NCBI RefSeq assembly: GCF_036188265.1
Contig: NZ_CP108093.1
Span: 1,116,001-1,180,000 of the forward strand
Reading direction: 5' to 3'
Length of the DNA: 64,000 nt
DNA from: Streptomyces sp. NBC_00247
GTDB taxonomy: Bacteria; Actinomycetota; Actinomycetes; Streptomycetales; Streptomycetaceae
In this document: positions 47,473-56,275 of the stretch, piece by piece
Position numbering within the stretch: position 1 is the stretch's first letter
Layout: each line of letters begins with the position of its first letter
Made by a program: the position numbers and the translations under genes
Notes under the pieces: generated by a model
Databases searched by the model: none
Told to the model about the DNA's origin: nothing
Seen by the model: only the letters and a program-made list of their open reading frames with translations

Positions 47473-47488
47473 GCATCGCTATACAGAG
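47473..47488. promoter_or_regulatory. Shared box upstream of arcB, GCATCGCTATACAGAG
   Basis: Part of a larger partly symmetric stretch (GTATAC...ATGCAT...TATAC, about 47459-47486), 69 bases before the arcB start. The same box occurs ahead of the permease (46283-46298). Candidate ArgR-like operator, unproven. Confidence 0.45.
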
Positions 47489-47508
47489 CCGTGCGGGGCC
47501 CCGGCCGC

Positions 47509-47556
47509 CGTGCGGGAGGCCGTGCGGGAGGCCGCGCGGGAGGCCGCGCGGGAGGC
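47509..47556. repeat. Four 12-bp tandem repeats between arcA and arcB
   Basis: CGTGCGGGAGGC twice, then CGCGCGGGAGGC twice, followed by a partial copy. Ends 12 bases before the arcA stop codon, so it lies in the transcript just after arcA. Confidence 0.85.
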
Positions 47557-47568
47557 CGCGCTGCGGTA

Positions 47569-48801
47569 CTACACCGGATCGCGTACCACTGGGCAGCTCA
47601 TGCAGCGGGGACCGCCCCGGCCTCGCCCCAGCTCGCTGCCCGGGATCTCCAGCACCTCGATGCCCTGCTTGCGCAGATGGGTGTTGGTGGTGGCGTTGCG
47701 CTCGTAGGCGACGACCACCCCGGGCTCGATGGCCAGGACGTTGCAGCCGTCGTCCCACTGTTCGCGCTCGGCGGCGTGGACGTCCTGGGTGGCGGTGAGG
47801 ACGCGGATCGCGTCGAGGCCCAGGGCCGCGGCGACGGCCCGGTGCATGTGCTCGGGCGGATGGTCGGTGACCTTGAGTTCGCGGGGCCCGTCGCCCGGCT
47901 CGATGGTGTACGACCGGAGCATGCCGAGCCCGGCGTACTGGGTGAAGGTGTCGCCGTCGATCATCGTCATCACGGTGTCCAGGTGCATGAACGCCCGCCG
48001 CTTCGGCATGTCCAGCGCCACGATCGTGTGTGCGGACCCGGCGTCGAAGAGCCCGCGCGCCAGCATCTCGACCGCCTGCGGAGTGGTGCGTTCGCTCATC
48101 CCGACAAGGACCGCGCCCCGCCCGATCACCAGCACGTCCCCGCCCTCGATGGTCGAGGGGTAGTCGTGCTGCCCCTGCGACCAGTGGTGGAAGGCGCCCG
48201 CCTCCGGACCGGTGAACAGCGGGTGGTGGCGGTAGATCGCCTCGAAGTGGACGGTCTCGCGCTGCCGGGCGGGCCAGCGCATCGCGTTGATCGACACCCC
48301 GTCGTAGATCCAGGCCGAGGTGTCCCGGGTGAAGAGGTGGTTGGGCAGCGGGCCGAGCAGGAAGTCGTCCGGTTCCATGACGTGGAAGCGGACCGAGACC
48401 GGCTCGGCGTGACGCTCCAGGAACTCCCGCTTGGTCATCCCGCCGACCAGCGCCTCCGCAAGCTCCGCCGGGGTCATTTCCTCGAAGGCCGCCCGCAGGT
48501 GCTCGGTGGCCAGCGGCCCGTACTCCTTCTCGTCGAAGACCCGGTCCAGCACCAGCCGGCGGGCCACCGGGACACCTAGGGCCTCCCGGAGCAGATCCCC
48601 GAAGAGGTGGACCTCGACGCCCCGGTCGCGCAGCAGGTCCGCGAAGCCGTCGTGCTCCTGCCGGGCGCGGCGCACCCAGAGCACGTCGTCGAAGAGGAGA
48701 GCGTCCTTGTTGCTCGGGGTGAGCCGCTTCAGTTCCAGATCGGGGCGGTGCAGGATGACGCGGCGCAGCCGCCCGGCCTCGGAGTCGACATGGAATCCCA
48801 T
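47569..48801 (-). CDS. arcA: Arginine deiminase
   Basis: Converts L-arginine to citrulline and ammonia. 410 residues from ATG 48801; GTGAGG lies 8 bases upstream, and the family N-terminus [29 protein letters not shown] starts there. Motifs: [15 protein letters not shown], the [11 protein letters not shown] stretch, [10 protein letters not shown], and the C-terminal nucleophile Cys region [14 protein letters not shown] (C400). Length is normal. First gene of a leftward group with arcB and a permease. Carbamate kinase (arcC), the ATP-forming step, is not in this window. Confidence 0.95.
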   Translation of the reverse strand: MGFHVDSEAGRLRRVILHRPDLELKRLTPSNKDALLFDDVLWVRRARQEHDGFADLLRDRGVEVHLFGDLLREALGVPVARRLVLDRVFDEKEYGPLATEHLRAAFEEMTPAELAEALVGGMTKREFLERHAEPVSVRFHVMEPDDFLLGPLPNHLFTRDTSAWIYDGVSINAMRWPARQRETVHFEAIYRHHPLFTGPEAGAFHHWSQGQHDYPSTIEGGDVLVIGRGAVLVGMSERTTPQAVEMLARGLFDAGSAHTIVALDMPKRRAFMHLDTVMTMIDGDTFTQYAGLGMLRSYTIEPGDGPRELKVTDHPPEHMHRAVAAALGLDAIRVLTATQDVHAAEREQWDDGCNVLAIEPGVVVAYERNATTNTHLRKQGIEVLEIPGSELGRGRGGPRCMSCPVVRDPV

Positions 48802-48913
48802 GTCCTCATCCTCACCGGACGGCACCCGCTTCACCCCGCGAACCTGCCGCCGATCGCGGGGCGTACGTCACAGCGGTACGTGGTCGTCCGTGACGCGCCA
48901 CCCCGGCGGTGCG

Positions 48914-51628
48914 TCACAGCCGGGGGTCGACCGGCTCCGACTCCAGGGCGAGGACCGCGAAGACCGCCTCGTGGACCCGCCAGAGCGGCTCACCCCCGGC
49001 CAGCCGGTCGAGCGCCTCAAGGCCGAGCGCGTACTCCCGCAGCGCCAGCGACCGCTTGTGGCCGAGGAACCGGGAACGCAGCCGCTCCAGATTGTCCGGG
49101 CGGGTGTACTCGGGGCCGTAGATGATCCGGAGGTACTCCCGGCCTCGCACCTTGACGCCCGGCTGGACGAGCCGGTCCTTCGCGTCCCGTACGAGAGCGC
49201 CGAGCGGCTTGACGACCATGCCCTCGCCGCCGCTGCCGGTCATCTCCAGCCACCAGTCGACGCCCGCGCGGACGGACGCCTCGTCGCCGGTGTCGACGAC
49301 GAGCCGGCGGGTGACCCGGAGCAGGCCGGTCGGGTCGTGCTCGACCAGCCGGTCCAGCCACCCCAGCTGAACGTCGTGCGGTTCGGCCGCGAGCGAGCGC
49401 CCGCGCACGGCGAGGACCTGGAACGGCGCGAGCCGCACCCCGTCCAGCCCCTCGGTGCTCCAGCAGTAGCGCCGGTACGCCTCGGTGAACGCGGCCGTGT
49501 CCCCGGCGCGCTCCCGCTGGCGTCCGGCGAGAGCTGCCACCTCGACGCCCCGGCCCGCGGCCGCCTCCAGCGCGGCGATGGCCGGCGGGAGGGCGGCACC
49601 GGCGGCGGCGCCCACGGCGGCGTACTGCGAGCGCAGCAGCCCGCCCGCCTTCAGCGACCACGGCAGGAGCTCCGCGTCGAGCAGGACCCAGTCGGTGTCC
49701 CACTCCTCCCAGAGCCCCGCGGCGGTGACGGCGGCCCTGATCCGGCCGAGGAGCGTCTCGGTGAGCTCGACGTCGTCCAGGAACGGGCGCCCGGTACGGG
49801 TGTAGAGGGCGCCGGTCGGCCCGTTGGTGCCGAAGCGCTCACGGGCGGCACCGGCGTCCCGGCAGACCAGGGCGACGGCGCGCGAACCCATGTGCTTCTC
49901 CTCGCACACGACCGTGGTGACACCGTCCGCCCGGTACTGGGCGAACGCCTCGGCCGGGTGCTCCAGGTACCCGTCCTCGCGGGAGGTGGCGGTGGGCGCC
50001 ATGGTCGGCGGGAGGTACGGCAGCAGCCGGGGGTCGACCGCGAACCGGCTCATGACTTCGAGCGCGGCGGCGGCGTTCTCCTCGCGCACCGAGACCCGGC
50101 CCATGTGACGGGTCTCCACGATTCGCCGGCCGTGGACGTCACCGAGGTCGAGCGGACGGCCCTCCCTGCCTCCCGGCGCCTCGGAGGCCAGCGGCTTGAC
50201 CGGCTCGTACCAGACCTTTTCGGCGGGTACGTCGACGATCTCGCGCTCCGGCCAGCGCAGCGCGGTCAGCTTGCCGCCGAAGACCGCCCCGGTGTCCAGG
50301 CAGAGGGTGTTGTTGACCCAGGAGGCCGTGGGGACCGGGGTGTGGCCGTAGACGACGGCCGCACGGCCCCGGTACTCCTCGGCCCACGGATAGCGCACGG
50401 GCAGGCCGAACTCGTCGGTCTCGCCGGTGGTGTCGCCGTACAGGGCGTGCGAACGGACCCGGCCGGAGGTGCGGCCGTGGTACTTCTCCGGGAGCCCGGC
50501 GTGGCACACCACCAGGTCGCCCCCGTCCAGGACGTAGTGGCTGACCAGGCCCGCGACGAACTCCGCCACCTGCTCGCGGAACGCGGGGTCGGTCTCGTCC
50601 TCCCGTTCCAGCTGCTCGATGGTCTCGGCCAGACCGTGGCTGTGCTGGACCTTGCTGCCCTTGAGATAGCGGCCGAGCTTGTTCTCGTGGTTGCCGGGCA
50701 CGCAGAGCGCGTCGCCCGAGGCGACCATGGACATCACGCGGCGCAGCACGCCGGGGCTGTCCGGTCCCCGGTCGACCAGGTCGCCCACGAAGACCGCGGT
50801 ACGCCCCTCGGGGTGCGTGCCGTCCTCGTAGCCGAGTCTGGCGAGCAGGGACTCCAGCTCGCCGTGGCAGCCGTGGACGTCACCGACGATGTCGAAGGGG
50901 CCGGTGAGGTGGCGCAGGTCGTTGTACCGGCGCTCGCGCTCGACGGTCGCCCGGTCGGTCTCCTCCTCGGAGTGCAGCACGTGCACCTTGCGGAAGCCCT
51001 CGCGCTCCAGGCCGCGCAGCGAACGGCGCAGCTCGCGCCGGTGGCGCTGGACGACGTGGCGCGGCATGTCCGCACGGTCGGGCCGCTCCGCGTTGCGCGC
51101 CAGGCAGACCTCCTCGGGCAGGTCGAGCACGATCGCGACCGGCAGCACGTCGTACTCCCGGGCCAGCTGGACGAGCCGGCGCCGGGACTCGGACTGCACG
51201 TTGGTGGCGTCCACCACGGTCAGCCGGCCCGCTTCGAGGCGCTTGCCGACGATGTAGTGCAGAACGTCGAAGGCGTCGCGGCTCGCGCTCTGGTCGTTCT
51301 CGTCGTCGGCGACCAGGCCCCGGCAGAAGTCGGAGGAGACGACTTCGGTGGGCTTGAAGTGGCGGTGCGCGAACGTCGACTTGCCGGAGCCGGTGGCCCC
51401 GATCAGCACGACGAGGGAGAGGTCGGGCACGGGCAGGGTCCGGGGCCGGACGGCCGGCCGGCCGGTGGCGCTGGGGTCGGTGGGGTTGCTGGGGTTGGTG
51501 CTCGTGCCGGTGGTGCTGGGGGTGGTACCCGTGTCGGTGCCGGTGGTGCTCGGGGTGTCGTCGCCGGTGGTGCCGGTGGTGCTCGGGGTGCCCTCGCCGG
51601 TGGTGCTGTCGGTGCTGTGGGTGTTCAT
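48914..51628 (-). CDS. pnkp: Polynucleotide kinase-phosphatase-ligase of RNA repair (bacterial Pnkp)
   Basis: 904 residues; ATG 51628 overlaps the Hen1 stop (ATGA). Three modules: 5'-kinase with P-loop GATGSGKST (K83); metallophosphoesterase 2',3'-phosphatase from about 248 (GDVHGCHGE, GDLVDRGPDS, GNHENK, VVCHAGLPEK, VYGHTPV); nucleotidyltransferase from about 540 with adenylation motif EEKHMGSR near 578 and later MVVKPL. Repairs broken RNA together with Hen1. Unusual: the first 65 residues are a Thr/Ser/Gly/Pro low-complexity stretch with repeated TPSTTGT, whereas the canonical protein begins almost directly at PDLSLVVLIGA; it is encoded by tandem DNA repeats at about 51470-51610. Confidence 0.93.
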   Translation of the reverse strand: MNTHSTDSTTGEGTPSTTGTTGDDTPSTTGTDTGTTPSTTGTSTNPSNPTDPSATGRPAVRPRTLPVPDLSLVVLIGATGSGKSTFAHRHFKPTEVVSSDFCRGLVADDENDQSASRDAFDVLHYIVGKRLEAGRLTVVDATNVQSESRRRLVQLAREYDVLPVAIVLDLPEEVCLARNAERPDRADMPRHVVQRHRRELRRSLRGLEREGFRKVHVLHSEEETDRATVERERRYNDLRHLTGPFDIVGDVHGCHGELESLLARLGYEDGTHPEGRTAVFVGDLVDRGPDSPGVLRRVMSMVASGDALCVPGNHENKLGRYLKGSKVQHSHGLAETIEQLEREDETDPAFREQVAEFVAGLVSHYVLDGGDLVVCHAGLPEKYHGRTSGRVRSHALYGDTTGETDEFGLPVRYPWAEEYRGRAAVVYGHTPVPTASWVNNTLCLDTGAVFGGKLTALRWPEREIVDVPAEKVWYEPVKPLASEAPGGREGRPLDLGDVHGRRIVETRHMGRVSVREENAAAALEVMSRFAVDPRLLPYLPPTMAPTATSREDGYLEHPAEAFAQYRADGVTTVVCEEKHMGSRAVALVCRDAGAARERFGTNGPTGALYTRTGRPFLDDVELTETLLGRIRAAVTAAGLWEEWDTDWVLLDAELLPWSLKAGGLLRSQYAAVGAAAGAALPPAIAALEAAAGRGVEVAALAGRQRERAGDTAAFTEAYRRYCWSTEGLDGVRLAPFQVLAVRGRSLAAEPHDVQLGWLDRLVEHDPTGLLRVTRRLVVDTGDEASVRAGVDWWLEMTGSGGEGMVVKPLGALVRDAKDRLVQPGVKVRGREYLRIIYGPEYTRPDNLERLRSRFLGHKRSLALREYALGLEALDRLAGGEPLWRVHEAVFAVLALESEPVDPRL

Positions 51629-53121
51629 GCCGCCTTCGCCTCCTTCTCCCTCTCGTCGGTGCTCTTGCCACCGGTCGTGCTGTCGCTCTCGGCGCGGGTG
51701 AAGACCGCCATCTGGGTGGGCGGTCCGACCTCGGGGTCGTCCGGCCCCACGGGGGTGAACGCGACCGTGTAGCCGTGGCGGTCGGCCACCTCGCCCGCCC
51801 AGGCGCGGAACTCGGCCCGGGTCCACTCGAACCGGTGGTCGCCGTGGCGGACGTGTCCGGCCGGCAGGGTCTCCCAGCGCACGTTGTACTCGACGTTCGG
51901 GGTGGTGACGAGCACCGTCCGGGGCCTCGCCGCGCCGAACACCGCGTACTCCAGGGCGGGCAGCCTCGGCAGGTCCAGGTGTTCCACGACCTCGCTGAGC
52001 ACGGCCGCGTCGTACCCGCGCAGCCCTTTGTCCGTGTACGTGAGCGCGCCTTGCCGCAACGTGACCCGACGGGACTGGCGTTCGCCCATCCGGTCCAGCT
52101 TGAGCCGGCGCGCGGCGACGGTGAGCGCGCGCATCGACACGTCGACACCGACGATCTCGGTGAACCGGGCGTCCTTGAGCAGCGCCTGGACCAACTGCCC
52201 CTGTCCGCAGCCGAGGTCGAGCACCCGGGCCGCCCCGGCGTCGTGCAGCGCCGACAGGATCGCCTCACGCCGCTGCTGCGCGAGCGGCACCGGGCGCTCC
52301 GGGGTGTCCGTGGCCTCGTCCACCGCGTTGTCCACGCTCTCGACGTCGAGGTCGTCCGACTCGGCCAGGCGTACGAGTTCGAGCGCCTGCTCGGCCTGCC
52401 GGGTCAGCCCCCAGCGGCGGGAGAGGTAACGGCTCGTGATCAGCCGGTGCTCCGGGTGCGTGGCGAGCCAGCCCTCACCGGCCCGCAGCAGCTTGTCCAC
52501 CTCGTCGGGCGCCACCCAGTAGTGCTTGGCGTCGTCGAGCACCGGCAGCAGGACGTACAGCTGACGCAGTGCGTCGCAGAGCCGCAGCTCCCCTTCCAGC
52601 ACCAGCCGCACGTAGCGGGAGTCGCCCCACTCGGGGAACCGCTCGTCCAGTGGCACGGGCTCCGCGTCGACACGCGCCCAGCCGAGCGGCATGAACAGCT
52701 TCCGCACCAGTTCGGCGCCGCCCCGCGCGGGCAGGGCGGGCACCTCGATCCGCAGCGGCAGCGGTGCGGCGGCCCGCTCGGGCATCGCCCGGCAGTCGCC
52801 GCGCAGCGCGGAGTTGAAGACGGCCGTGATGGCCACCGACATCAGTGAGGAGGCGGCGTACGGGCGGTCGTTGACGTAACTCGCGAGCGCCGCGTCGGGC
52901 GCTCCACCCCGCCCCTTGCCCTTGCCGCGCCGGACCAGCGCCACCGGATCGACCTCCAGCAGGAGCGCGGCCGTGCACCGCTCGGGGGACGCCTCGGGGT
53001 AGAAGACGTGCGCCGTGCCGTGCGAGGTGGAGAACGTCTGCGCCTTGTCGGGATGCTTGTGCAGCAGGAAGCCGAGATCGGTCGCGGGGCGTTCCGGGGT
53101 TCCGGTCGTACTGATCGTCAT
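51625..53121 (-). CDS. hen1: RNA 3'-terminal ribose 2'-O-methyltransferase Hen1
   Basis: 498 residues from ATG 53121 (a GTG two codons earlier is possible). The N-terminal half is the bacterial-Hen1 domain that binds Pnkp's ligase; the C-terminal half is a SAM methyltransferase (VLDLGCGQGQLVQALL near 300) with the metal-binding SEVVEHLD (ExxEH) and the later HVRHGDH. It methylates the broken 3' end before ligation by Pnkp so the repaired RNA is protected. The C-terminus adds a charged tail. Coupled to pnkp by a 4-base overlap; the two proteins are known to act as a complex. Confidence 0.95.
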   Translation of the reverse strand: MTISTTGTPERPATDLGFLLHKHPDKAQTFSTSHGTAHVFYPEASPERCTAALLLEVDPVALVRRGKGKGRGGAPDAALASYVNDRPYAASSLMSVAITAVFNSALRGDCRAMPERAAAPLPLRIEVPALPARGGAELVRKLFMPLGWARVDAEPVPLDERFPEWGDSRYVRLVLEGELRLCDALRQLYVLLPVLDDAKHYWVAPDEVDKLLRAGEGWLATHPEHRLITSRYLSRRWGLTRQAEQALELVRLAESDDLDVESVDNAVDEATDTPERPVPLAQQRREAILSALHDAGAARVLDLGCGQGQLVQALLKDARFTEIVGVDVSMRALTVAARRLKLDRMGERQSRRVTLRQGALTYTDKGLRGYDAAVLSEVVEHLDLPRLPALEYAVFGAARPRTVLVTTPNVEYNVRWETLPAGHVRHGDHRFEWTRAEFRAWAGEVADRHGYTVAFTPVGPDDPEVGPPTQMAVFTRAESDSTTGGKSTDEREKEAKAA

Positions 53122-53157
53122 GAACACCTGACCGAGTATGGGCGGGGTGCTCCCTCG

Positions 53158-54171
53158 TCACCAGGCATTTTCGTCGTCACCGGCCGTCTCCGCGGGTGCG
53201 CCGGCACCCGCGTGACCCTCATGCGTGTCCGCGTCCGTGCTTGGCTCCGTGCCCGCCTCTCCGGCCGCCTCCAGCGCACGGCCGAGCGCCGCGATCCGCG
53301 AAGGGCCGACCCTGCAGCATCCGCCGACCAGCCGTGCGCCGTCCCGTGTCCAGGCGCGCACCCGCTCCGGGCCGCCGAAGGTGCTCGCCCCCGTCCACCG
53401 GCGCCCCCGCGCGTCCCACCGCTCCCCGCTGTTCGGGTAGACGACGACCGGTTTGCCGGTGACCTCCGCCGCGCACCGGACGGCGGCCCCGGCGTCCGCC
53501 GGGTCGCAGCAGTTGATCCCGACCGCGATCACCTGGTCGTTCCCGGCGGCCTCCGCGAAGGCCGCCCGCAGCGGCTGCCCGGCCCGGGTCAGCCCACCCG
53601 CGACGGTGTACGAGAGCCAGACCGGGATTCCGGTCCCCGCGACCGCCCGGAGCAGTGCCCGCGCCTCGTCCGTGTCCGGCACCGTCTCCAGCGCCAGTAC
53701 GTCCGGCCCGGCCGCGGCCAGCACCTCCACCCGGCGGCGGTGGAACCGCTCCAGCTCCGCGACGGAGAGGCCGTAGCCGCCCCGGTACTCGCTGCCGTCC
53801 GCGAGCATCGCCCCGTACGGCCCGACCGAGGCGGCGACCCAGGTCTCGCGTCCGGAGCGGTCGCCCGCGCGGCGGGCCAGCGCCACGCTCAGCGCCAGCA
53901 GTTCCGCCGCCCGGCGGTGTCCGATTCCCCGGCGGGCGAACCCTTCGAACGTCGCCTGGTAGCCGGCCGTGATGAGCACCTGTGCGCCCGCCCGCGCGTA
54001 CGCCGTGTGCGCGGCCTCGATCTGCTCGGGCGCGTCCGCCAGCAGTCCCGCCGACCACAGCGCGTCCGACAGCTCGCACCCCTGGGCCTCCAACTGGTTG
54101 GAGAGTCCTCCGTCGAGCAGCACCGGTCCCTCGGCGAGGGCGTCGGCGAGGGACCTCCGGACGGGGCGCAC
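53158..54171 (-). CDS. mmuM: Homocysteine S-methyltransferase
   Basis: 337 residues; GTG 54171 with AAGGAG 6 bases upstream. The TIM-barrel homocysteine methyltransferase has LLDGGLSNQLEAQG at the start, LITAGYQATFEGF, and the zinc Cys residues in GINCCDP and GGCCRVGP. It makes methionine from homocysteine with S-methylmethionine or SAM as donor. The last 35 residues are an acidic, Gly/Ala-rich tail not needed for the fold. Confidence 0.92.
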   Translation of the reverse strand: MRPVRRSLADALAEGPVLLDGGLSNQLEAQGCELSDALWSAGLLADAPEQIEAAHTAYARAGAQVLITAGYQATFEGFARRGIGHRRAAELLALSVALARRAGDRSGRETWVAASVGPYGAMLADGSEYRGGYGLSVAELERFHRRRVEVLAAAGPDVLALETVPDTDEARALLRAVAGTGIPVWLSYTVAGGLTRAGQPLRAAFAEAAGNDQVIAVGINCCDPADAGAAVRCAAEVTGKPVVVYPNSGERWDARGRRWTGASTFGGPERVRAWTRDGARLVGGCCRVGPSRIAALGRALEAAGEAGTEPSTDADTHEGHAGAGAPAETAGDDENAW

Positions 54172-54199
54172 AGGTACTCCTTCGCGTCAGCTCACTGGC

Positions 54200-55123
54200 T
54201 CACGCCAGCTGGGACTGGACCTGCGAGGAGATCAGCTCCAGGTGGTCCAGGTCGTCGAGGTCGAGGATCTGGAGGTAGATCCGCGAGGACCCGACCGCCG
54301 CGAACTGTCCGATCCTGTCGACCACCTCGGCCGGCGAACCGGCGAGGCCGTTGGCCTTCAGCTCCTCCACGTCCCGGCCGATGGCGGCGGCCCGGCGGGC
54401 CACCTCCGCGTCGTCCTTGCCGACACAGACCACGAGGGCGTTGGAGTACACCAGGTCGTCGGGCGCGCGCCCCGCCGCCTTCGCCGCCTCCCGCACCCGG
54501 CCGAACTGCTTCTCCGTGTCCTCCAGCGAGGCGAACGGGATGTTGAACTCGTCCGCGTACCGCGCGGCCAGCCGCGGGGTACGGACCGCACCGTGCCCGC
54601 CGATCAGGACCGGCACCTTGGACTGGGCCGGCTTCGGCAGCGCGGGCGAGTCGGTGAGCTGGTAGTAAGTGCCGTCGTAGCTGAAGGTCTTGCCGGTCTC
54701 GGTGGCCCACAGACCGGTGACGATGGCGAGCTGCTCCTCCAGACGCCCGAACTTCTCCTTCGGGAAGGGGATGCCGTACGCCTTGTGCTCCGCCTCGAAC
54801 CAGCCCGCGCCCAGACCCAGCTCGACCCGTCCGCCGGACATCTGGTCGACCTGGGCGACCTGGATGGCGAGCACGCCGGGGAGACGGAAGGTGCCTGCCG
54901 TCATGAGCGTGCCCAGACGGATGCGCTTGGTCTCGCGGGCCAGACCGGCCAGTGTGATCCAGGCGTCGGTCGGGCCCGGCAGTCCGTCGCCGGACCCCAT
55001 GCGCAGGTAATGGTCGGAGCGGTAGAAAGCGTCGAATCCCAGGTCCTCGGTGGCCTTGGCGACGGTCAGCAGGGTGTCGTAGCTCGCCCCTTGCTGGGGC
55101 TCGGTGAAGATGCGCAGATCCAT
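54200..55123 (-). CDS. LLM-class F420-dependent oxidoreductase
   Basis: 307 residues from ATG 55123 (AGGATGGAA upstream). Luciferase-like barrel: DLRIFTEPQQGASYDTL, FDAFYRSDHYLRMGSG, GPTDAWITLAGLARETKRIRLGTLMTAGTFRLPGVLAIQVAQVDQMSGGRVELGLGAGW, and PVLIGGHGAVRTPRLAARYADEFN, all typical of F420-binding LLM proteins. Substrate unknown. It sits 28 bases from mmuM; a shared transcript is likely but a functional link is not evident. Confidence 0.92.
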   Translation of the reverse strand: MDLRIFTEPQQGASYDTLLTVAKATEDLGFDAFYRSDHYLRMGSGDGLPGPTDAWITLAGLARETKRIRLGTLMTAGTFRLPGVLAIQVAQVDQMSGGRVELGLGAGWFEAEHKAYGIPFPKEKFGRLEEQLAIVTGLWATETGKTFSYDGTYYQLTDSPALPKPAQSKVPVLIGGHGAVRTPRLAARYADEFNIPFASLEDTEKQFGRVREAAKAAGRAPDDLVYSNALVVCVGKDDAEVARRAAAIGRDVEELKANGLAGSPAEVVDRIGQFAAVGSSRIYLQILDLDDLDHLELISSQVQSQLA

Positions 55124-55146
55124 GGTTCCATCCTGCCTCTTCCGGT

Positions 55147-55188
55147 CCGCCTCCCTCCGCACGGGCCCCGCCTCCCTCCGCACGGGCC
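55147..55188. repeat. Perfect 21-bp tandem duplication
   Basis: Two adjacent identical 21-base units (55147-55167, 55168-55188), each starting CCGCCTCCCTCCG and ending CACGGGCC, upstream of the LLM gene. A further GGGCGCCC-containing element is repeated three times at about 55245-55290. Confidence 0.85.
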
Positions 55189-55294
55189 GGAACCCACCCG
55201 GGACATCCCGCCCGGCGCGGCGCCACCGGTCGCCCGGCACGCGGGCGCCCTGAACCTCTCGGGCGCCCTGGACTGCCTTGGGCGCCCCGGGACG

Positions 55295-55792
55295 CTACCC
55301 CCTGCCCCGGACCGCGCCGTACGGGCCGTCCCGCTCCCTCGCCCTCTCCCGTGCCTGTTCGGCGAGGCGGCCGAGCATGCCCCGCACCCGGTCCATCGAT
55401 TCGTCGGCGGCGTCTATCGCCTCGATGCACTGCCAGTAGAGGGCGTCCTCGCCGGTCTCGCAGGCGACCCCGACGAGAGCCATGCCCGCCTCGCCGAGGA
55501 GCAGCGCCAGCCCCGCCAGGGTGCGCGACACGTCGGCCACCTCCGTGAGGCGGGCCGCGCGTGTCTGCCCGGTCAGGAACACCGGCGAATCCGGCGCGGA
55601 CCAGTCCCCTCCACCGATCTCACCGAGCCCTCGCGCGTCTCCCCGTAACTCGGCGGGCCCGGCGACGGCCAGCCGGTCCCCGATGGCCCGTGCCAACGCC
55701 TGGGCCTGCCACACCTCGGTCATGATGTCCGCCGCGCCCCGGCTCTCCGCCAGCGCGCGCCGTCCGATCTCGACCAGTCGTTCCGCTTCCAT
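55295..55792 (-). CDS. DUF6099 family protein
   Basis: 165 residues from ATG 55792, preceded by GGGGGA. The sequence (MEAERLVEIGRRALAESRGAAD..., EVWQAQALARAIGDRLAVAGPAELRGDARGL, LYWQCIEAIDAADESMDRVRGML) matches my memory of the actinomycete DUF6099 family. Predicted mostly helical and soluble; function unknown. The tail is highly charged. Confidence 0.82.
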   Translation of the reverse strand: MEAERLVEIGRRALAESRGAADIMTEVWQAQALARAIGDRLAVAGPAELRGDARGLGEIGGGDWSAPDSPVFLTGQTRAARLTEVADVSRTLAGLALLLGEAGMALVGVACETGEDALYWQCIEAIDAADESMDRVRGMLGRLAEQARERARERDGPYGAVRGRG

Positions 55793-55915
55793 TCGGTCCC
55801 CCGTCACTACGAAAACCCGGTCACCTAGTCCATTACCCACAGTGAGGTAGGCGGTACCGAAAGGACAGAGGAATTCGGAAATCTGTGGATACACAGACGA
55901 TTGTGGAAAAGCCGA

Positions 55916-56275
55916 TCACTCCGAAGAGTGATGCTCAGGGGCCTCGGGCCGCTCGGGAACCGGAAAACGGGTCTCGTTCCGGTCGATCTTCGCCGCCAGC
56001 GCCGCCAGCGCATCCACTCCGAGCACCGCGCAGAACTGGAGCAGATAGGCGAGGACGTCGGCCACCTCGTCCTGGACCCGGTGCGCCGTCTCCGGGTCCG
56101 ACATCACGGCCGCCGCCTGCTCCGGGGTCATCCACTGGAAGATCTCCAGCAGTTCGGAGGCTTCCACGCTCAGCGCCGCGGCCAGGTTCTTGGGGGTGTG
56201 GTACTGACCCCACTGCCTGGACTCGGCGAACGCGACCAGGCGTCGCTGGAGTTGTGGCACATCGAGTTCGTTCAT
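55916..56275 (-). CDS. MazG-like nucleotide pyrophosphohydrolase
   Basis: 119 residues; ATG 56275 overlaps the stop of the upstream ATPase. The all-alpha NTP pyrophosphatase fold is seen in RQWGQYHTPKNLAAALSVEASELLEIFQWM (ExxxE) and VQDEVADVLAYLLQF (ExxD), close to dCTPase/MazG-like house-cleaning enzymes that hydrolyse non-canonical dNTPs to the monophosphate. Cytoplasmic. Confidence 0.92.
   Translation of the reverse strand: MNELDVPQLQRRLVAFAESRQWGQYHTPKNLAAALSVEASELLEIFQWMTPEQAAAVMSDPETAHRVQDEVADVLAYLLQFCAVLGVDALAALAAKIDRNETRFPVPERPEAPEHHSSE

Noticed and set aside
51470..51610. Dense GGTGGTGCTCGGGGT-like repeats, first considered a repeat array or iteron
   Set aside because: They lie in frame at the start of Pnkp and code for its Thr/Gly repeats; no origin-type features nearby.
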